Origin: JASFUX01 sp050050115
Lineage (GTDB): Bacteria; Pseudomonadota; Alphaproteobacteria; Caulobacterales; Maricaulaceae
Length of the DNA stretch: 14,907 nt
Assembly: GCA_050050115.1 (NCBI GenBank)
Contig: JASFUX010000059.1
Coordinates: forward strand, 1 to 14,907
Direction: 5' to 3'
Part shown: positions 14,745-14,907 of the stretch, one piece after another
Numbering within the stretch: the first letter of the stretch is position 1
How the letters are laid out: each line of letters opens with the position of its first letter
Position numbers and translations under genes: made by a program
Notes under the pieces: generated by a model
What the model was told of the DNA's origin: nothing
Databases searched by the model: none
Seen by the model: the letters and a program-made list of their open reading frames with translations, nothing else

Positions 14745-14776
14745 AGCCGCCCGCCGGCGGGAACCGGCGGGCGGCT
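14745..14776 (-). terminator. Strong 13-bp hairpin terminator of the right-edge gene
   Basis: AGCCGCCCGCCGG (14745-14757) and CCGGCGGGCGGCT (14764-14776) pair perfectly over 13 bp with loop CGGGAA. The hairpin begins 38 nt after the stop codon of the partial minus-strand gene at the right edge and lies before the CarF-like gene, so it most likely separates the two. No T run follows, which is common in GC-rich genomes. Confidence 0.7.
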
Positions 14777-14814
14777 CGTTGCGCGGCGCGCCGACGAGTT
14801 GACGCTGGGAAGGG

Positions 14815-14907
14815 TCAGGCCGGCTCGCGCGCGAACGATCGATCAAGGCCCATCTGCTCGGCGAACGGCGCTTCGGCGGTCAGCGCCGTTCTGAACGCCG
14901 GCGCCTC
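14815..14907 (-). CDS. C-terminal fragment of an unidentified gene, N-terminus off the right edge
   Basis: The last 30 codons and a TGA stop are visible on the minus strand; the peptide begins EAPAFRTALTAEAPF and ends LDRSFAREPA. The codon use matches the neighbours and a strong hairpin follows 38 nt downstream, which supports a real gene end. The APAFRTAL stretch is loosely like the tail of glutathione S-transferase-type proteins, but 30 residues are not enough to name it. Confidence 0.55.
   Translation of the reverse strand, partial: EAPAFRTALTAEAPFAEQMGLDRSFAREPA

Noticed and set aside
14613..14846. A 78-codon extension of the CarF-like gene and a plus-strand frame at 14052-14570
   Set aside because: The extension runs through a strong hairpin terminator and the tail of the next gene. 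The plus-strand frame is antisense to the conserved His motifs.

Overview
The window is GC-rich chromosomal DNA with heavy G/C third-position codon use. It most resembles an alphaproteobacterium of the Caulobacterales/Hyphomonadales type. That placement is an inference from the alphaproteobacterial style of SerC, the structured leader in front of serC, the serC/serA/purA neighbourhood and the protein styles; no marker gene fixes the taxon. There is no tRNA, rRNA, CRISPR array, phage gene or insertion sequence. No gene-free gap exceeds about 230 bases.

Layout, left to right. 1-2514 (-) is the N-terminal 838 residues of an exported beta-propeller/amidohydrolase fusion that runs off the left edge. 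2596-3823 (-) is a three-gene cluster of small cytosolic proteins: a VOC/glyoxalase-fold protein, a YCII-related protein and a DUF1428 (YbaA-like) protein. It diverges from a MarR-family regulator (3909-4370, +). The 85-bp gap and the first codons of marR hold two interleaved TTGACA promoters sharing one perfect 12-bp palindrome, so the regulator probably controls itself and the cluster from one operator.

4490-9935 (+) is a serine-biosynthesis operon: a structured RNA leader, serC, a lipoprotein M1 aminopeptidase and serA. The aminopeptidase is the odd member. A Tat-exported sulfite-oxidase-family molybdoenzyme lies convergent to serA (9974-11134, -) and divergent from purA (11362-12654, +).

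12678-14907 (-) holds a HicA-like small protein with no visible antitoxin partner, a DUF2189 multi-pass membrane protein, a Kua/TMEM189/CarF-family protein (putative plasmanylethanolamine desaturase, the vinyl-ether/plasmalogen-forming enzyme) preceded by three helically phased 11-bp repeats, a strong 13-bp hairpin terminator, and the last 30 codons of an unidentified gene.

Most of the window is ordinary metabolism. The parts most worth a second look are the MarR-controlled cluster with its shared operator and apparently leaderless regulator mRNA, the serC leader RNA with competing pairings, the peptidase inside the serine operon, and the CarF-like gene with its phased repeats. I did not find a clear, wholly new system.
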